Notes: a model not told the origin generated them from the sequence alone. A stretch of 15,240 bases of DNA from a bacterium (GCA_027619145.1 JAQCGA010000024.1:1-15240), one strand, 5' to 3'; positions 1 to 7,948 are shown, counted from the stretch's first letter. A program made the numbers and translations.

Positions 1-94
1 GTCGCAGGGGATGTTGCTGGCGGCTTTGGGCGAGGGAGGACTGGCGCTGTTGCAGCCGGATTCGGAAGTACCAGACGGAGCGGAGGTCCGGTAA
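1..94 (+). CDS. metG: Methionyl-tRNA synthetase, C-terminal end (partial)
   Basis: Only the last 30 codons are present, in the frame starting at base 2 and stopping at TAA 92-94. The pattern SQGMLLAA, then a small Gly-rich turn, then LALLQPD, SEVP and GAEVR matches the end of the EMAP-II/Trbp111-type tRNA-binding domain. This domain is fused to the C-terminus of many bacterial methionyl-tRNA synthetases, where it raises affinity for tRNA. A stand-alone Trbp111/CsaA-like protein would end in the same way, so the full-length identity is inferred. The metG-tatD-ksgA order that follows is common in bacteria and supports metG. The stop is 5 bases before tatD, which suggests one transcript. Confidence 0.72.
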   Translation, partial: SQGMLLAALGEGGLALLQPDSEVPDGAEVR

Positions 95-99
95 CAAAC

Positions 100-873
100 A
101 TGTTGATTGATACGCATGCCCATTTGAATTTCCCGCAATTTGAGGAAGACCTGGATGCTGTACTGCAGAATGCGGTTTCGGCAGGGGTGACACAGATTGT
201 AAACGTGGGCACCAATGTAAGCGTGAGCCGTGAAGCGGCTGTGCTTGCCCAGGTGAAGGAGAGAGTATTTGCAACGGCCGGTATTCACCCGCACGATGTG
301 GAAGGGGTAGATGATGGCGCGGTGGATGAGATTGCCGGCCTGCTGGAACACGATCGTATGGTAGCTGTCGGCGAGACTGGGCTGGATTTTTTTCGAGATT
401 ATGCGCCGCACGATGTGCAGGAAAGCGTGTTCTTGCGGCATATCGAAATGTCGAAGCGGACGGGTCTTCCGCTGGTGGTACACAGCCGGGGCGCGGAAGA
501 CCGGGTACTGGAACTGCTTGAATCCGAAGGCAACGGAAAGGTGTGTGGTGTGTTGCATTGTTTTGGCGGAAATGCAGACCAGGCGCAGCGAGGGTTAGAT
601 TTGGGATTTTATCTGGGGTTTGGCGGAACGGTGACATTTAAGAATTCGTCTGCGTTGTCCGTTGCGCTGGGTGTACCGAACGACCGATTGCTACTGGAAA
701 CCGATTGTCCTTACCTGGCACCAGTACCGCACCGGGGCAAACGGAATGAGCCAGCTTACGTGCGAGATGTGGCGGTGTTTTTGGCCGAAAAGACGGGTGA
801 GACACTGGCAGAGTTGTCCTTGCGGGCAACAAAAAATGCCTGTCGGCTTTTTCGCCTCCCGGATGTTTCATGA
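100..873 (+). CDS. tatD: TatD family metal-dependent deoxyribonuclease
   Basis: This is a 257-residue TIM-barrel hydrolase of the TatD family, cytoplasmic metal-dependent nucleases linked to DNA repair and degradation. The metal ligands are all visible: the N-terminal HAH pair (H6, H8 in DTHAHLNF), E92 in GETGLDFF, H128 in VVHSRG, H153 in LHCFGG and D202 in ETDCPYL. The family's PHRGKRNEP stretch follows that aspartate. Length is normal for the family. The ATG at 100 is supported by GGAGGT at 82-87 and by homology starting right at MLIDTHAHLN. It sits between metG and ksgA, as in many genomes (often with rnmV as well, absent here), and its TGA overlaps the ksgA ATG by 4 bases. The exact substrate in this organism cannot be read from sequence. 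Confidence 0.95.
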   Translation: MLIDTHAHLNFPQFEEDLDAVLQNAVSAGVTQIVNVGTNVSVSREAAVLAQVKERVFATAGIHPHDVEGVDDGAVDEIAGLLEHDRMVAVGETGLDFFRDYAPHDVQESVFLRHIEMSKRTGLPLVVHSRGAEDRVLELLESEGNGKVCGVLHCFGGNADQAQRGLDLGFYLGFGGTVTFKNSSALSVALGVPNDRLLLETDCPYLAPVPHRGKRNEPAYVRDVAVFLAEKTGETLAELSLRATKNACRLFRLPDVS

Positions 874-1742
874 ATTCCAAAGCGTTGGGTGCGCTCCGGG
901 CGAAGAAGCGTTTCGGGCAGCACTTCCTGTCAGATGCAGGGGCAGTTTCCCAGATCGTGTCTGCGGCAAAGGTGGGTGCAGATGATTTTGTGGTAGAAAT
1001 TGGTCCAGGCCGAGGGGCGCTTACAGGGTTGCTGCTGGAGCAGGCCCGCAAAGTGGTGGGCATTGAAGTGGACAGAGAATTATGTGCCTACTTGAATGAA
1101 TATTTTGGAACAGCACTGGGTGTATTGAATCGGGATGTGCTGGAGGTAGACCTTGCGCAACTGGTTCGAGAAGAAGGCGCACAGCAGGCGGTACTGGTAG
1201 GAAACCTTCCGTATAATATTACAGGTGCAATCATACAGCAGATTCTGAGAGCGCGTTCGGTTTTCAGATGTGCGGTTGTGATGGTGCAGCGCGAAGTTGC
1301 TCGCCGAATCATGGCCAGTCCAGGCGGCAAAGAGTACGGACTTCTATCTATTTCTGTTCAATTACATACGCAGCCGGAGAAGTTGTTTGACCTGTCGCCT
1401 GGCCAGTTCAATCCGGTTCCCCAGGTGCATTCTTCGGTACTTCGATTTAATTTTGAGAAAAGCCCGGTGGCATCGGTTTCGGACGAGCAACTCTTTTTTA
1501 AAGTAATACGCGCGGCCTTCCAACAAAGACGCAAGATGCTCAAAAATACGCTGGCGTTTCTGGCCGGCGGTCCGGCGGGTGTGGCGCGGGTTTGCGCAGC
1601 GGCTGGCGTGGCTTCCCGGCTACGACCGGAAGCCGTTTCGATTGCGCAGTTCGAACAGATCTGCAGGGCGCTTTCTACGCTGCCTCCTGCTTCAGAAGCG
1701 TCCCAGTTGCAACAAGAAGGGGGGGCGATTGGCACGGCGTGA
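870..1742 (+). CDS. ksgA: 16S rRNA (adenine1518-N6/adenine1519-N6)-dimethyltransferase KsgA/RsmA
   Basis: This enzyme dimethylates the two adjacent adenines in the helix 45 loop of 16S rRNA, using S-adenosylmethionine, late in 30S assembly. The 290-residue protein shows the family signatures in order: RFGQHFL at 14-20, SAM-binding EIGPGRG at 43-49, catalytic NLPYN at 112-116, NPVPQVHSSV at 181-190 and RAAFQQRRKMLKN at 214-226. The C-terminal tail after about residue 275 is low-complexity and probably unstructured. Its final codons double as the ribosome-binding region of recJ. The start is an ATGA overlap with tatD and has no strong Shine-Dalgarno, so translation is probably coupled. The 3' end overlaps recJ by 14 bases if the TTG start of recJ is right. 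Confidence 0.97.
   Translation: MNSKALGALRAKKRFGQHFLSDAGAVSQIVSAAKVGADDFVVEIGPGRGALTGLLLEQARKVVGIEVDRELCAYLNEYFGTALGVLNRDVLEVDLAQLVREEGAQQAVLVGNLPYNITGAIIQQILRARSVFRCAVVMVQREVARRIMASPGGKEYGLLSISVQLHTQPEKLFDLSPGQFNPVPQVHSSVLRFNFEKSPVASVSDEQLFFKVIRAAFQQRRKMLKNTLAFLAGGPAGVARVCAAAGVASRLRPEAVSIAQFEQICRALSTLPPASEASQLQQEGGAIGTA
1714..1725 (+). promoter_or_regulatory. Shine-Dalgarno region that fixes the recJ TTG start
   Basis: The bases AAGAAGG at 1714-1720 continue into a run of seven G (1719-1725) just before TTG 1729. This is the only good ribosome-binding sequence near the beginning of RecJ homology, so it supports the TTG start. It lies wholly inside the last codons of ksgA. Confidence 0.6.
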
Positions 1743-3456
1743 GTCTATTCTGGAGCGTCGAATTGAACCTCGGTGGGAATTCGCCCAGCGTCCCGAAGGC
1801 TGTGTGCAAGAAGCAATGAAGCAGGCACTGCGCATCCCTACTGTGATGGCGCGCATCTTGATCAACCGGGATATTCGGGAAGTATCCACTGCCAGAGAGT
1901 TTCTCTATCCATCTCTGGAGCACTTGATTGATCCCTTCCAGATGGCGGACATGCACCGGGCCGTGGAGCGGATTTGGAAGGCGGTAGATGCAAATGAATC
2001 TTTGATGATCCACGGAGATTACGACGTGGACGGGGTAACGGGCACCGCGTTACTGGTTCGTGCATTGCGGGCTCTTGGGCCCAATGTAAGTTTTTATATC
2101 CCCCACCGCTTGAAAGATGGCTATGGAATTTCGCGGGAAGCCATTGACGAATGCGTTTGCCGGGGTTGTACATTGCTGATTTCTGTGGATTGCGGAATTA
2201 CTGCAATTGAAGAGACGGAGTATGCAAAGCAGGTCGGAGTGGACGTAATTATTACAGATCACCACCAGCCCGGGCCCCTGCCTGAAGCTGTGGCTGTTGT
2301 GAATCCGAAACGTCCGGATTGCGCGTATCCGTTCAAGGAGCTTTCCGGGGTAGCGCTGGCGTTCAAACTGGCGGATGCGTTGTATAAATACCGCGGGTTG
2401 GACCTGACTGAACTGTATAAGAATTTGGACCTGGTGGCTCTGGGCTGTGCGGCAGATATTGTGCCGCTTGTGGGAGAGAATCGGGTGCTGGTGACCTACG
2501 GGTTGGGTCAGATGCAGTGTACGGAAAATCTGGGTTTACAGGCGCTGTTGCGATACCTCAACTTGCAAGGACAACGTCTGGGTACGGGGCAACTGATTTT
2601 TGTGCTGGCTCCTCGCATTAATGCGCTGGGGCGAATGGGCAGTGCGCTGGATGCAGTGACCATGTTGACGACTTCGGATTTTGAAGAAGCCAAACGAATT
2701 GCAGAGGTTTTGGAACAACAAAATCGCAAGCGGCGTCAAATAGATGAACAGACATTGAACGAAGCGCTGAAGATGGTGGAGCGCGAGGTGGATCCGGAGA
2801 ACGACCGGGCTGTGGTGCTGGCTTCAGATTCCTGGCACCCGGGTGTGATTGGAATTGTTGCATCCCGCATTGCGGAGAAAGTGCACCTGCCCACGATGCT
2901 TATTTCGGTGGATGGTGACCAGGGAAAAGGGTCTGCTCGGAGTATTCCGGGGTTCGATCTCTATGCGGCTCTTTCCCGTTGTCAGGGGCTTCTGTCTGCA
3001 TTTGGCGGGCACAAATACGCAGCCGGCTTGACTGTGGCACGGGAGCGAATTGGGGCGTTGCGAGATGCGTTTCTAAAGGCTGCGCAAGAGATGCTTTCTC
3101 CTGAGGCCATGGTGCCGAAGCTGTATATTGACGATGAGATTTCTCTCAGCCAGATCGATATGCGGTTGGTCAATTTGTTGAAGCGGTTTGCTCCGTTCGG
3201 CCCACAGAATATGCGACCGTTGATGGCGTCTCGGGGTGTAGAGGTGGTGGGCGCACCGGAAATTGTAGGGCGTAACCACATCAAGTTCAAGGTTCGGCAG
3301 AACGTGAAGGTGCTGGACTGTATTGGGTTTAATCTGGGGCATTTGATGTATCGCCTGGCCCCGGGAGAAGCAAACCTGGATATTGCGTACGTGATTGAAG
3401 AAAACGAGTGGCGCGGCAAAAAAGGAATTCAGCTGCGTATCAAGGATCTGCGGTAG
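1729..3456 (+). CDS. recJ: Single-stranded-DNA-specific exonuclease RecJ
   Basis: RecJ is the 5'-to-3' single-strand DNA exonuclease of the RecF recombination pathway and of mismatch and base-excision repair. With the TTG start at 1729 it has 575 residues, the usual RecJ size. DHH-domain motifs are clear: DYDVDG at 97-102, SVDCG at 152-156, TDHH ending near 179 and GCAADIVPL at 239-247. The DHHA1 motif GGHKYAAG lies at 426-433, followed by a C-terminal OB-like region. The frame stays open back to 1579 inside ksgA, but that extra stretch is arginine-rich shadow sequence. TTG 1729 sits 8 bases after AGAAGG. Homology begins about 15 residues later (WEFAQRP...). ATG 1816 would cut off the conserved N-terminal segment, so it is unlikely. 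recO, another gene of this pathway, lies about 5 kb downstream. Confidence 0.95.
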   Translation: MARRESILERRIEPRWEFAQRPEGCVQEAMKQALRIPTVMARILINRDIREVSTAREFLYPSLEHLIDPFQMADMHRAVERIWKAVDANESLMIHGDYDVDGVTGTALLVRALRALGPNVSFYIPHRLKDGYGISREAIDECVCRGCTLLISVDCGITAIEETEYAKQVGVDVIITDHHQPGPLPEAVAVVNPKRPDCAYPFKELSGVALAFKLADALYKYRGLDLTELYKNLDLVALGCAADIVPLVGENRVLVTYGLGQMQCTENLGLQALLRYLNLQGQRLGTGQLIFVLAPRINALGRMGSALDAVTMLTTSDFEEAKRIAEVLEQQNRKRRQIDEQTLNEALKMVEREVDPENDRAVVLASDSWHPGVIGIVASRIAEKVHLPTMLISVDGDQGKGSARSIPGFDLYAALSRCQGLLSAFGGHKYAAGLTVARERIGALRDAFLKAAQEMLSPEAMVPKLYIDDEISLSQIDMRLVNLLKRFAPFGPQNMRPLMASRGVEVVGAPEIVGRNHIKFKVRQNVKVLDCIGFNLGHLMYRLAPGEANLDIAYVIEENEWRGKKGIQLRIKDLR

Positions 3457-3469
3457 AGGTTCTGCCGCA
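3449..3469 (+). terminator. Small hairpin across the recJ stop codon (weak terminator candidate)
   Basis: TGCGGTAGA at 3449-3457 and TCTGCCGCA at 3461-3469 form a 9-pair stem with one G-U pair and a 3-base loop. The recJ TAG (3454-3456) lies in the left arm. What follows is TTCACACTTC, not a clean T run, so intrinsic termination would be weak. It may instead slow 3' decay or ribosomes. The pairing is visible; its role is inferred. Confidence 0.3.
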
Positions 3470-3497
3470 TTCACACTTCAGGTAGAAGGAAAATACG

Positions 3498-4427
3498 ATG
3501 CCTCCGATGCCAAAGGCCGAGAAGATTTGGTTTAATGGGGAACTGGTGAATTGGGACGACGCCAAGATTCACGTGCTTTCCCACGTGGTGCATTATGGTT
3601 CCAGTGTGTTTGAGGGGATGCGGTGTTATACCACACCGAAGGGGGCGGCCTGTTTTCGCCTGACAGATCATGTTAGCCGGCTTTTCGATTCGGCGAAAAT
3701 TTATCGAATGCCGCTTCCGTATTCCCGAGAAGAACTGGCGCAGGCGATTCTGGAGACGATCCGGGTGAATCAGTATGATTCGTGCTATGTGCGTCCAATC
3801 GCTTTTCGAGGCTATGGTGCATTGGGAGTGGATCCTTCGACCTGCCCGGTAGATGTGGTGGTGGCGGTTTGGAAGTGGGGGGCTTATCTGGGCGAAGAGG
3901 CGCTGGAGAACGGGGCTTCCGTGTGTGTTTCTTCCTGGAACCGGCCGGCGCCGAACACCATGCCCTCGCTGGCAAAGGTGGGTGCCAATTATATGAATTC
4001 CCAGTTGATCAAGATGGAAGCTATTGCAGATGGGTATGCCGAAGGGATTGCACTGGATACCCAGGGCTATGTGAGTGAAGCGAGTGGCGAGAATATTTTT
4101 ATTGTGAAAAATGGAGCCATCTATACGCCATCCAGCGGATCGTCGATTTTACCGGGCATTACCCGGCACTCGGTAATTACCCTGGCGCGTGACCTGGGGT
4201 ATACGATTACCCAGCGCCCCATTCCGAGGGAGTCGCTCTATATTGCCGATGAAGTCTTTTTCACCGGCAGTGCCGCAGAAATTACACCGATTACCAAAAT
4301 CGACAAGATTGATATTGGCAACGGAAAGCGTGGCCCAGTGACGGAAGAAATGCAGAAAGCTTTTTTTGGCATTGTGAAAGGTGAGGCAGAGGACCGGCAC
4401 AACTGGCTGACGTTTGTAAACAAATAA
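3498..4427 (+). CDS. ilvE: Branched-chain amino acid aminotransferase
   Basis: This class IV (fold type IV) PLP enzyme interconverts branched-chain 2-oxo acids and valine, leucine or isoleucine with glutamate/2-oxoglutarate. It is the last step of their synthesis. Its 309 residues equal the length of E. coli IlvE. Visible signatures are the FEGMR motif near 38-42, the Schiff-base lysine K160 in [24 protein letters not shown] at about 190-201, and the PLP-phosphate region [12 protein letters not shown] followed by [13 protein letters not shown]-amino-acid transaminases and aminodeoxychorismate lyases share the fold but are shorter and lack this combination. AGAAGGA at 3484-3490 supports ATG 3498; a second in-frame ATG at 3507 is possible. 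The gene stands 41 bases after recJ, and no other ilv genes are in view. Confidence 0.93.
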   Translation: MPPMPKAEKIWFNGELVNWDDAKIHVLSHVVHYGSSVFEGMRCYTTPKGAACFRLTDHVSRLFDSAKIYRMPLPYSREELAQAILETIRVNQYDSCYVRPIAFRGYGALGVDPSTCPVDVVVAVWKWGAYLGEEALENGASVCVSSWNRPAPNTMPSLAKVGANYMNSQLIKMEAIADGYAEGIALDTQGYVSEASGENIFIVKNGAIYTPSSGSSILPGITRHSVITLARDLGYTITQRPIPRESLYIADEVFFTGSAAEITPITKIDKIDIGNGKRGPVTEEMQKAFFGIVKGEAEDRHNWLTFVNK

Positions 4428-4470
4428 GCGAATCTCCGCATTGCTGCTTTTTCGATTGGGTGTGAAACAG

Positions 4471-5277
4471 ATGAACAATAAAAAAGTTGCAGTACTTGGT
4501 GCCGGGAATATGGGTGGTGCACTGCTTTCGGGCATTGTGCGCTCGGGCTTGATTCCTCCGGAGCAAGTGACGGCCATCGATATTGACGAGGTGTTGCTGG
4601 AATCGCACCGGAAGAATCTGGGTGTGCACACCGTTCGGGATGTCAGCGCTGTTGTAGCAGAACAAGACGTCATCGTACTGGGTTTAAAACCACAGATCTG
4701 GAATGCGGTGGTGAAGCCATTCAAAGATCGGGTAAAGCCGCCTCAGATGATCCTTTCGATTATGGGTGGTGTGCGGACCGGAGCGATTGAAGCGGTCTTT
4801 GAAGGGGTGCCGGTGGTGCGTACTATGCCGAATATTCTGGCGCAGGTGGGTGGGGCAATTTCGGCGGTATGTGCAGGCAAACATGCAGAAGAAGAACACC
4901 TGAAAATGGCTGAGGCGATTCTGGGTTCGGTGGGTGAGACGGTACGGTTGGGCGAATACCAGTTGGATGCCGTGACGGGATTGTCTGGCAGTGGACCGGC
5001 ATACGTGTATGCAATGATTGACGCCCTGGCAGACGGGGGTGTGAAGGTGGGGTTGCCCAAGAGTGTGGCGTTGAAGCTGGCGACGCATACGGTGTACGGG
5101 GCGGCAAAATCTCTCCTGGAAAGCGGAGAGCACCCGGCGGTGTTGAAGGACCGGGTTACGTCTCCGGGGGGTACAACAATTGCCGGGTTGCATGCGATGG
5201 AACAAGGCGGTTTCCGGGCGACGTTGATGGCAGCGGTGGAGGCTGCCACGCGACGGTCGGAAGAGTTGGGAGAATAA
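4471..5277 (+). CDS. proC: Pyrroline-5-carboxylate reductase
   Basis: ProC reduces 1-pyrroline-5-carboxylate to proline with NAD(P)H, the last step of proline synthesis. The 268-residue protein opens with a Rossmann beta-strand and the dinucleotide-binding GAGNMG at 10-15. It ends with the family's dimerisation and active-site helices: GLSGSGPAYVYAMIDALADG and LKDRVTSPGGTTIAGL, both strongly conserved. ATG 4471 is chosen because family homology begins with MNNKKVAVLGAGNMGG. TTG 4441 and GTG 4462 are in frame upstream but add unconserved residues. The Shine-Dalgarno is weak (only GGGTGTG around 4458). proB, for the first step of the same pathway, lies about 1.5 kb downstream, with hisH and hisF in between. 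Confidence 0.95.
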   Translation: MNNKKVAVLGAGNMGGALLSGIVRSGLIPPEQVTAIDIDEVLLESHRKNLGVHTVRDVSAVVAEQDVIVLGLKPQIWNAVVKPFKDRVKPPQMILSIMGGVRTGAIEAVFEGVPVVRTMPNILAQVGGAISAVCAGKHAEEEHLKMAEAILGSVGETVRLGEYQLDAVTGLSGSGPAYVYAMIDALADGGVKVGLPKSVALKLATHTVYGAAKSLLESGEHPAVLKDRVTSPGGTTIAGLHAMEQGGFRATLMAAVEAATRRSEELGE

Positions 5278-5318
5278 GAGATCCTCCAGCGGGTAACGGC
5301 AAGAGGTGTCGAAAAAGC

Positions 5319-5347
5319 GGACGGCGATTGACAATGATCAATCGTCC
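5319..5347. promoter_or_regulatory. Inverted repeat overlapping the -35 before hisH (possible operator)
   Basis: The right arm TCAATCGTCC (5338-5347) is complementary to the left arm GGAC...GATTGA (5319-5331), which carries three extra bases. The core GATTGA / TCAATC pair is perfect around the 6-base centre CAATGA. The repeat covers the candidate -35 hexamer. It could be an operator or an RNA hairpin. No regulator is identified and the function is inferred. Confidence 0.35.
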
Positions 5348-5356
5348 ATTCATAGA
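5328..5356 (+). promoter_or_regulatory. Candidate sigma70-type promoter for hisH-hisF-proB
   Basis: A perfect TTGACA at 5328-5333 is followed, after exactly 17 bases, by CATAGA at 5351-5356, which is only a fair -10 (3 of 6 matches to TATAAT). It lies in the largest gap of the window. Transcription would start near 5363, just upstream of the AGAGGA ribosome-binding site of hisH. The weak -10 and the unknown lineage keep confidence low. Confidence 0.35.
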
Positions 5357-5383
5357 TGATTGGAAAATGTAGAGGATGGTCGG

Positions 5384-5986
5384 ATGATTGCAATTGTGGA
5401 TTATGGGATGGGCAACCTCCGGAGCGTACAAAAAGGATTCGAGCGGGTAGGTCACGAGGCAACGGTGACCGATCGGGCAGAAGACGTGGCGCGCGCAGAA
5501 CGTGTGGTACTTCCCGGGGTAGGAGCATTTGGCGATGCGATGGAGAACCTGCGCCAGAGTGGGCTGGTAGATCCGATTGTGAAAGCGATTTCGGAAGGCC
5601 GGCCATTTCTGGGGATTTGTGTTGGGTTACAGCTTCTGTTTACCGAAAGCGAAGAGATGGGGCACCACCGGGGTCTGGATGTATTCCCCGGAGCGGTAAA
5701 GCGTTTTCCGGAAGGCGAACGGGTGCCACAGATTGGATGGAATCAGATCCACATCCAGAAGGAAGTGCCGCTGTTAGACGGGGTTCCAGACGATTCATTT
5801 TTCTTTTTTGTTCATTCTTATCATGTGCTTGCGCAAAACCCGGACGACTGTGTGGCTACGACGGAGTATGGGATCGAGTACACATCGATTGCGGGGCGGG
5901 ACCGGGCGTACGGCATTCAATTTCACCCGGAAAAAAGTCAGGATTTGGGGTTGTTGATTTTGAAGAATTTCGCGGAGAAAGTGTAA
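5384..5986 (+). CDS. hisH: Imidazole glycerol phosphate synthase, glutamine amidotransferase subunit HisH
   Basis: HisH hydrolyses glutamine and channels ammonia to HisF for ring closure in histidine synthesis, which also releases AICAR to the purine pathway. The 200-residue class I (triad) amidotransferase begins MIAIVDYGMGNLRSV, typical of HisH. It has the oxyanion-strand region VVLPGVGAFG at 41-50, the catalytic nucleophile C79 in FLGICVGLQLLF, and H181/E183 in YGIQFHPEKSQ. ATG 5384 is chosen because it lies 7 bases after AGAGGA (5371-5376) and matches the family start exactly. The TTG at 5360 would add eight unconserved residues. hisF follows after 25 bases, as expected for the two subunits of one enzyme. 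Confidence 0.97.
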   Translation: MIAIVDYGMGNLRSVQKGFERVGHEATVTDRAEDVARAERVVLPGVGAFGDAMENLRQSGLVDPIVKAISEGRPFLGICVGLQLLFTESEEMGHHRGLDVFPGAVKRFPEGERVPQIGWNQIHIQKEVPLLDGVPDDSFFFFVHSYHVLAQNPDDCVATTEYGIEYTSIAGRDRAYGIQFHPEKSQDLGLLILKNFAEKV

Positions 5987-6011
5987 GCTATTTGCGCAGA
6001 AGAGGAATCCA

Positions 6012-6803
6012 ATGTTAGCAAAACGTATTATTCCCTGCCTGGACGTGAAAAATGGGCGCAACGTGCGCGGGGTAAAGTTCAGCGCAGACAAAGATGCGGG
6101 TGATCCGATTGAGCTGGCACGGCGCTATGACGAAGAAGGGGCAGATGAGCTGGTATTTTACGATATTACGGCGTCTGCAGAGAAGCGAGATATTGTAGCG
6201 GATCTGGTACGGCGGGTTTCGGAGGAAGTCTTCATCCCGTTCACTGTAGGGGGTGGGGTGCGTACATTTGAGGATATTCGGACGATCATTGAGAACGGTG
6301 CAGAGAAGGCCTCGATTAATTCTGCTGCGGTGAAAACGCCGGAAGTCATTACCCAGGGGGCCGAGAGTTTTGGGTCGCAGGCCATTGTGGGATCGATGGA
6401 TGTGATTCGCCGTAAAGGTGGAGATTCCGATGATTTGTGGTGGGAGGTTGTGGTGAACGGTGGCCGGACGGCTACGGGTTACAATGCGCTGGAATGGGCA
6501 GAGGAACTGGTGGCGCGGGGTGCCGGTGAACTGGTGTTGAACAGCATTGACGCAGATGGGACAAAAGACGGGTACGATATTGAGCTGATGTGCGCAGTGG
6601 CCGAACTTGTAGATGTGCCCCTGGTGGCGTCCGGTGGTTCTGGTGGCCCGGAACACATGTACCGGGTGTTGACCGAAGGCAGAGCCAGTGCGGCTCTGGC
6701 AGCTTCTATTTTTCACTATAACCAGTATAGTATTCCCGAAGTAAAAACCTATCTTTCTGACCGAGGGGTGTGCGTTCGGCCCCGAGTGAAGGTAGCGCTA
6801 TGA
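6012..6803 (+). CDS. hisF: Imidazole glycerol phosphate synthase, cyclase subunit HisF
   Basis: HisF is the (beta/alpha)8-barrel cyclase. It joins ammonia from HisH to PRFAR and produces imidazole glycerol phosphate plus AICAR. The 263-residue protein has both catalytic aspartates at the canonical positions: D11 in MLAKRIIPCLDVKNGRNVRG and D130 in GSMDV. Phosphate-binding loops VGGGVR (79-84) and ASGGSGG (206-212) are present, as is LNSIDADGTKDGYD. It is a few residues longer than usual because of a charged loop (RRKGGDSDD) after D130. AGAGGA at 6001-6006 gives a well-placed ribosome-binding site. The 3' end overlaps proB by ATGA, although proB has no part in histidine synthesis. Confidence 0.97.
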   Translation: MLAKRIIPCLDVKNGRNVRGVKFSADKDAGDPIELARRYDEEGADELVFYDITASAEKRDIVADLVRRVSEEVFIPFTVGGGVRTFEDIRTIIENGAEKASINSAAVKTPEVITQGAESFGSQAIVGSMDVIRRKGGDSDDLWWEVVVNGGRTATGYNALEWAEELVARGAGELVLNSIDADGTKDGYDIELMCAVAELVDVPLVASGGSGGPEHMYRVLTEGRASAALAASIFHYNQYSIPEVKTYLSDRGVCVRPRVKVAL

Positions 6804-7948
6804 GCGCCGGTTTGGCAGATGACGAGCGACGACGTTTGTTTCAAGGGGTGCGGCGGGTTGTGGTGAAACTGGGTACAACGACTGTAACGTCTCGGGGAAA
6901 TGGGTTAAACCGGAAGCTGATTGATCGTTTGGCCGGCGATGTGGCTCAGTTGCAGGCCCGGGGTATTCAGGTGGGCATTGTTTCATCTGGAGCCGTGGGT
7001 GCAGGAATGGGGCGGTTGAAGCTGAAGCAACGTCCGCGTCGGTTGCAGGATGTGCAGGCGACGGCTGCAGTAGGGCAGGGGCTGTTGATGAATGCCTACA
7101 AGCTGGCATTTCGCAAGTATGGAATTCCTGTGGGACAGGTGTTGCTCACCTCAGACGATCTGGATCACCGACGGCGGTACGTAAATGCCCGGAATACGCT
7201 GGAGGCCCTGTTCCGTTTCCAGGTTGTGCCGGTGATTAATGAAAACGATAGCGTCGCTGTAGAAGAGCTGAACCTGTCCGTAGGTGATAACGACCGTCTG
7301 TCCGCGCTGGTGTCGCATCTGGTAGATGCGGATCTGTTGATTATTCTAACGGATGTGGGTGGTCTGTACACGGATAACCCGTCCCGCAACAAGGACGCCC
7401 GGCTGATTTCTCGCGTGGAACAGATTACTCCTGAGTTGCTTGCTGGTGCCGGAGATGCGGGTAGTTCTGTAAGTCTGGGAGGGATGCGGTCTAAAGTGAG
7501 GGCCGCACAAAGTGTGACGCACGGTGGGCGGATGATGGTTATTGCGAGCGGACGTGAGACGGGTATCTGTGAGATTCTGGACGGCCGGGCAGTCGGCACG
7601 CTTTTTTTAGCGGGAAAGAATCGGCTTACGGACCGGAAGATGTGGATTGTGAATTCGCGCAAGCGGGGCGTTCTGGTGGTGGACGAAGGTGCGGCCGAGG
7701 CGATTGGGTTGCGCGAAAAAAGCTTGCTACCTTCTGGCATTCTTTCTACGGAAGGCGAGTTTGATGCAGGTGAACCGATTCTTGTACAGGATCGACGCGG
7801 CCGAGAGATTGCACATGGTATGGCGCGGTACAGTTCGGAGGACGTGCGCCGGATTTTGGGAAAGCGCACGGACGAAGTGGCTGCAATTCTGAACGTTCCT
7901 GCTGGTACGGCAGAGGTCATCCACCGGGATGACCTGGTGATTCTGTAG
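6800..7948 (+). CDS. proB: Glutamate 5-kinase with C-terminal PUA domain
   Basis: ProB phosphorylates glutamate to gamma-glutamyl phosphate with ATP. This is the first, normally proline-inhibited, step of proline synthesis. The 382-residue protein has the amino acid kinase domain: VVKLGTTT with K23, SSGAVGAG at 62-69, NEND at 147-150, GDNDRLSA at 162-169, TDVGGLYT at 184-191 and GGMRSK at 227-232. A PUA domain follows at about 285-363. This is the long, PUA-bearing form of the enzyme. ATG 6800 is chosen because it forms an ATGA overlap with hisF and has GAAGGT at 6788-6793; the in-frame ATG at 6770 lies inside hisF and adds no homology. proA, usually next to proB, is not in the window; proC is upstream. 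Confidence 0.96.
   Translation: MSAGLADDERRRLFQGVRRVVVKLGTTTVTSRGNGLNRKLIDRLAGDVAQLQARGIQVGIVSSGAVGAGMGRLKLKQRPRRLQDVQATAAVGQGLLMNAYKLAFRKYGIPVGQVLLTSDDLDHRRRYVNARNTLEALFRFQVVPVINENDSVAVEELNLSVGDNDRLSALVSHLVDADLLIILTDVGGLYTDNPSRNKDARLISRVEQITPELLAGAGDAGSSVSLGGMRSKVRAAQSVTHGGRMMVIASGRETGICEILDGRAVGTLFLAGKNRLTDRKMWIVNSRKRGVLVVDEGAAEAIGLREKSLLPSGILSTEGEFDAGEPILVQDRRGREIAHGMARYSSEDVRRILGKRTDEVAAILNVPAGTAEVIHRDDLVIL

Noticed and set aside
1579..1728. RecJ N-terminal extension from GTG 1579
   Set aside because: The extra 50 residues are Arg-rich out-of-frame ksgA sequence with no RecJ homology. TTG 1729 has the ribosome-binding sequence and gives the normal length.
4427..4452. Terminator between ilvE and proC: AGC-AAT paired with ATTGCT, then GCTTTTT
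   Set aside because: The stem is only about six pairs with a bulged base, and the T run overlaps the proC leader. It is too weak to call.
6012..6803. HisF paralogue of a surface-polysaccharide pathway (WbuZ type)
   Set aside because: Both catalytic aspartates are at canonical positions and hisH is directly upstream, so a biosynthetic HisF is the simpler reading.
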